Shown: one piece after another, positions 50,459 through 52,859 of the stretch | Layout: each line of letters starts with the position of its first letter | Position numbering within the stretch: the stretch's first letter is position 1 | Assembly (NCBI GenBank): GCA_902826715.1 | Contig: CADEFX010000003.1 | Coordinates: 1-52,859, forward strand | Source: an uncultured Hyphomicrobiales bacterium | Lineage (GTDB): Bacteria > Pseudomonadota > Alphaproteobacteria > Rhizobiales > Hyphomicrobiaceae | DNA: 52,859 bases | Reading direction: 5' to 3' | Made by a program: the position numbers and the translations under genes | The notes under the pieces: generated by a model | Database searches by the model: none | What the model was told of the DNA's origin: nothing | The model's input: the letters and a program-made list of their open reading frames with translations, nothing else

Positions 50459-52345
50459 ATGGAGGCGCGTGAAATCGCGGCGCGAAGCCGGGGCCGCATG
50501 GCTCCGACTGACATCAGCAATCCGAAGTATTTCCATAAGGTGGTCGACTGCCAGTGGGCGTGCCCGACGCATACGCCCGTTCCCGAATACATCCGGCTGA
50601 TAGCGCAAGGCCGCTATGCCGCAGCCTATATGCTGAATTGGGAATCCAATGTATTCCCGGGCATTCTGGGTCGCGTTTGCGACCGGCCGTGCGAGCCGGC
50701 ATGCCGCCGCGGCCGCATTCAGCTCGCCGACGAGAGCAATATTCGCGATCCTTCGCGCAAGAACGCGGAGCCTGTTGCCATCTGCCGGCTGAAGCGCGTC
50801 GCCGCCGATTACAAGGGCGAAGTCGATGCGTTCATGCCGGAGATTCCGCGCCAGAAGAACGGCAAGCGTATCGCGCTTCTTGGCGCGGGCCCGGCGTCGC
50901 TGACGGTGGCGCGCGATCTTCTACCGCTCGGCTACTCGTGCACTCTGATCGAGAAGGATCCGAAGGGTGGCGGCCTGATGCGGACCAACATCCCGTCCTT
51001 TCGTCTGCCGGAGCGGGTGCTCGACGAGGAGGTGGACCGCATCGTCGAATTCGGCGTGGAGCGGCGCTTCGGTCACGAGGTCAAGAGCCTCAAGGCCGTC
51101 ATCGATGAGGGGTACGACGCGGTATTCGTCGGCACCGGCGCTCCCAAGGGCAAGGATCTCAACATCCCGGGCCGGAGGGAGGCCGCGGCCAACGTCCACA
51201 TCGGCATCGATTGGCTGACGTCGGTCGCGTTCGCGCATGTCGAGAAGGTCGGCAAGCGCGTGATCGTCATCGGCGGCGGCAACACGGCCATGGACTGCTG
51301 CCGTACGGCGCTAAGACTGGGGGCCGAGAAGGTCACGGTCACCGTGCGCAGCCCGCGCAAGGTGATGAAAGCGTCGGACTGGGAGATTAAAGACGCGCTG
51401 CACGAGGGCATCCCGATCCTCGACAATCATGCACCGAAAGCCTTCATCGTGGAGAAGGGCAAGCTGGTCGGCATGCGCTTCGAGAAGATGAAGGAAACGG
51501 GAGTCGATGCCAAGGGCCGCCCGAAGCTCGAGTCGTCGGGCGAAGAGGTTGTCATCGAATGCGACGACGTGCTGATGGCGATCGGTCAGGAGAACGCCTT
51601 CACCTGGATCGAGCGCGACATCGGCATCGCGTTCGGCGAATGGGACATGCCGACGGTCGACCGCAAGACGTTCATGTCGTCGCGGCCGGGCGTCTTCTTC
51701 GGCGGCGATGCGGCTTGGGGTCCGGAGAACATCATCTGGGCCGTGGCGCACGGCCATCAGGCGGCCATCTCGATCGATGCGTTCTGCCACGGCCGCGATC
51801 TGGATACCCGACCGGCGCCGGGCGTCAATCTGGCCAGCCAGAAGATGGGCATTCACGAGTGGTCGTATTCCAACGATTACGATCCGCTCAATCGCGTGGC
51901 CGTGCCGCATGCGGAGCTGGTCGCCTCGTTGAAGAACCTCAAGATGGAGGTCGAGCTTGGCTACGACGATCAGCTTGCGGCGAAGGAAGCCGAACGGTGC
52001 CTGAACTGCGACGTGCAGACCGTGTTCACGCGCTCACTGTGCATCGAGTGCGACGCGTGCATGGACATCTGTCCGGTCGACTGCATCAACTTCACGGAAA
52101 ACGACGACGAGCCCGATTTGCGACACAGTCTGCGCGTGCCGGCGCTGAACAAGACGCAGGATCTTTACGTGTCAGATGTTCTCCCCACCGGACGCATCAT
52201 GGCCAAGGATGAAGATGTGTGCCTCCACTGCGGCCTGTGTGCGGAGCGTTGTCCCACAGGCGCGTGGGACATGCAGAAATTCATGTTTGTGGAGGCGCAG
52301 GTTACGCCCGCCGTTCTCCATCATCACAATGCCTACCTGGCGTGA
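50459..52345 (+). CDS. FAD/NAD(P)-binding oxidoreductase with multiple Fe-S clusters (glutamate synthase small subunit / PreT-like)
   Basis: A 628-residue iron-sulfur flavoprotein. Residues about 25-110 form the N-terminal Fe-S domain (CQWACP at 31-36; VCDRPCEPACRRG at 73-85). GAGPASLTVARDL near 145 and GGGNTAMDCCRTALRLGAEKVTV near 275 are the FAD and NAD(P)H folds as in GltD and dihydropyrimidine dehydrogenase. The C-terminal 110 residues add two ferredoxin-like clusters, CIECDACMDICPVDC (near 533-547) and CLHCGLCAERCP (near 588-599). The extra C-terminal ferredoxin domain is not in GltD. The next gene encodes a 2-oxoacid:acceptor oxidoreductase subunit, so this protein likely passes electrons between that enzyme and NAD(P). 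The residue before GRVC is Leu rather than the Cys found in some relatives. Confidence 0.88.
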   Translation: MEAREIAARSRGRMAPTDISNPKYFHKVVDCQWACPTHTPVPEYIRLIAQGRYAAAYMLNWESNVFPGILGRVCDRPCEPACRRGRIQLADESNIRDPSRKNAEPVAICRLKRVAADYKGEVDAFMPEIPRQKNGKRIALLGAGPASLTVARDLLPLGYSCTLIEKDPKGGGLMRTNIPSFRLPERVLDEEVDRIVEFGVERRFGHEVKSLKAVIDEGYDAVFVGTGAPKGKDLNIPGRREAAANVHIGIDWLTSVAFAHVEKVGKRVIVIGGGNTAMDCCRTALRLGAEKVTVTVRSPRKVMKASDWEIKDALHEGIPILDNHAPKAFIVEKGKLVGMRFEKMKETGVDAKGRPKLESSGEEVVIECDDVLMAIGQENAFTWIERDIGIAFGEWDMPTVDRKTFMSSRPGVFFGGDAAWGPENIIWAVAHGHQAAISIDAFCHGRDLDTRPAPGVNLASQKMGIHEWSYSNDYDPLNRVAVPHAELVASLKNLKMEVELGYDDQLAAKEAERCLNCDVQTVFTRSLCIECDACMDICPVDCINFTENDDEPDLRHSLRVPALNKTQDLYVSDVLPTGRIMAKDEDVCLHCGLCAERCPTGAWDMQKFMFVEAQVTPAVLHHHNAYLA

Positions 52346-52363
52346 GCGAAGGACGTCCCCGCG

Positions 52364-52859
52364 ATGAGCGGCATCAATGATTTCGTGATCAAGTTTGCGA
52401 CCGTCAACGGCTCCGGCTCCGCCAGTGCGAATACGATGTTCGCAAAGACGCTCTTCCGCATGGGCATCCCCGTGTCGCCCAAGAACATATTTCCCTCCAA
52501 CATCCAGGGGCTCCCCACCTGGTACGAGGTCAGGGTCTCGGAAGCGGGCTATCTGGCACGCCGCGATGGCATCGACCTGATGGTGGCGATGAACCCGCAG
52601 TCCTACATCGAGGACGTGGCGGAGGTCGTGCCGGGTGGATGGCTGCTGTACGATTCGACCATGCCGCGGGTGTGGCCGCGCACCGACATCACCATCATCG
52701 GCATTCCCATCGCGGCCATATGCGCCAAGAAGTGGAAGGACACCCGCCAGCGCCAGCTCTTCAAGAACATGGTCTACGTCGGCGCCCTCGCAGCGCTGCT
52801 CGACATCGATCTGGACGTTCTGAAGGGCGTGATCGCCGACCAGCTGAAGGGCAAGGAAA
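52364..52859 (+). CDS. 2-oxoacid:acceptor oxidoreductase subunit alpha, gamma-domain start (partial)
   Basis: Open to the window edge; 165 codons are visible. The sequence MSGINDFVIKFATVNGSGSAS, then MFAKTLFRMGIPVSPKNIFPSNIQGLPTWYEVRVSEAGY, is the gamma domain typical of KorA/VorA-like alpha subunits of 2-oxoglutarate or 2-oxoisovalerate:ferredoxin oxidoreductases. AAGGA lies upstream of the ATG, 18 bases after the flavoprotein stop. The pyruvate-ferredoxin alpha domain and the TPP-binding beta subunit are expected beyond the window. It would catalyse oxidative decarboxylation of a 2-oxoacid to acyl-CoA with low-potential electrons. Confidence 0.85.
   Translation, partial: MSGINDFVIKFATVNGSGSASANTMFAKTLFRMGIPVSPKNIFPSNIQGLPTWYEVRVSEAGYLARRDGIDLMVAMNPQSYIEDVAEVVPGGWLLYDSTMPRVWPRTDITIIGIPIAAICAKKWKDTRQRQLFKNMVYVGALAALLDIDLDVLKGVIADQLKGKE

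Noticed and set aside
1..52859. CRISPR arrays, insertion sequences, integrases, prophage or toxin-antitoxin genes
   Set aside because: Looked for repeated spacers, transposase motifs and paired small genes; none was found.

Overview
The window is about 53 kb of GC-rich, densely packed bacterial chromosome. Gene content and order point to an alphaproteobacterium, most likely of the order Hyphomicrobiales. The evidence is a ccmA-B-C-D-G cluster divergent from acnA, DUF2794 and DUF1223 genes, a YggT/YggU pair, TctC-type solute receptors and HtpG next to an M3 peptidase. There are no phage, insertion-sequence, CRISPR or rRNA features. One tRNA-Ala(CGC) is present.

Left part (1-9.7 kb): the end of an unusual open frame that looks like a piece of RNA polymerase beta followed by a membrane helix; a peptide-type ABC solute receptor with twin 16-bp palindromic operators in its promoter region and an intrinsic terminator; a TPR-methyltransferase; an AraC regulator; then a minus-strand F420-type luciferase-like oxidoreductase, MFS carrier and VOC protein, divergent from a second luciferase-like oxidoreductase.

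Catabolic stretch (9.8-18.4 kb): an SPFH/prohibitin-like protein, then a TPP enzyme and SDR in tandem, a TctC receptor whose signal peptide is out of frame, a D-2-hydroxyacid dehydrogenase, an alpha/beta hydrolase preceded by the 28-codon stump of another SDR, a metallo-beta-lactamase-fold hydrolase and a Tat-exported dienelactone hydrolase. Together they look like accessory genes for breakdown of small carboxylic or aromatic acids.

Decay and transfer zone (18.4-21.6 kb): a frameshifted fragment of a secretion-type ABC ATPase, then a divergent LysR/MFS-efflux pair bracketed by two 34-bp direct repeats whose six differences are all transitions. tRNA-Ala follows with its own consensus-like promoter.

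Central part (21.9-31.9 kb): yggT-yggU, a DUF1330 gene, pobA, a CitE-type lyase divergent from an amine/amino-acid oxidase plus pyridoxal-kinase-like pair, nhaA, and the cytochrome c maturation operon, including a 58-codon ccmD that starts with GTG.

Right part (32-52.9 kb): mostly housekeeping genes: acnA, DUF1223, M3 peptidase, htpG, DUF2794, GNAT, Bax-inhibitor-1 protein, the YbbA/YbbP ABC system divergent from a TesA-type esterase, thpR, a low-molecular-weight phosphatase, ogt, phhB, a fatty-acid-hydroxylase-family membrane protein and small enzymes. The window closes inside an operon that pairs a multi-cluster Fe-S/FAD flavoprotein (glutamate-synthase-small-subunit type) with a 2-oxoacid:acceptor oxidoreductase subunit. 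Function assignments are by recognition of family motifs in the translated sequence; no database search was possible.
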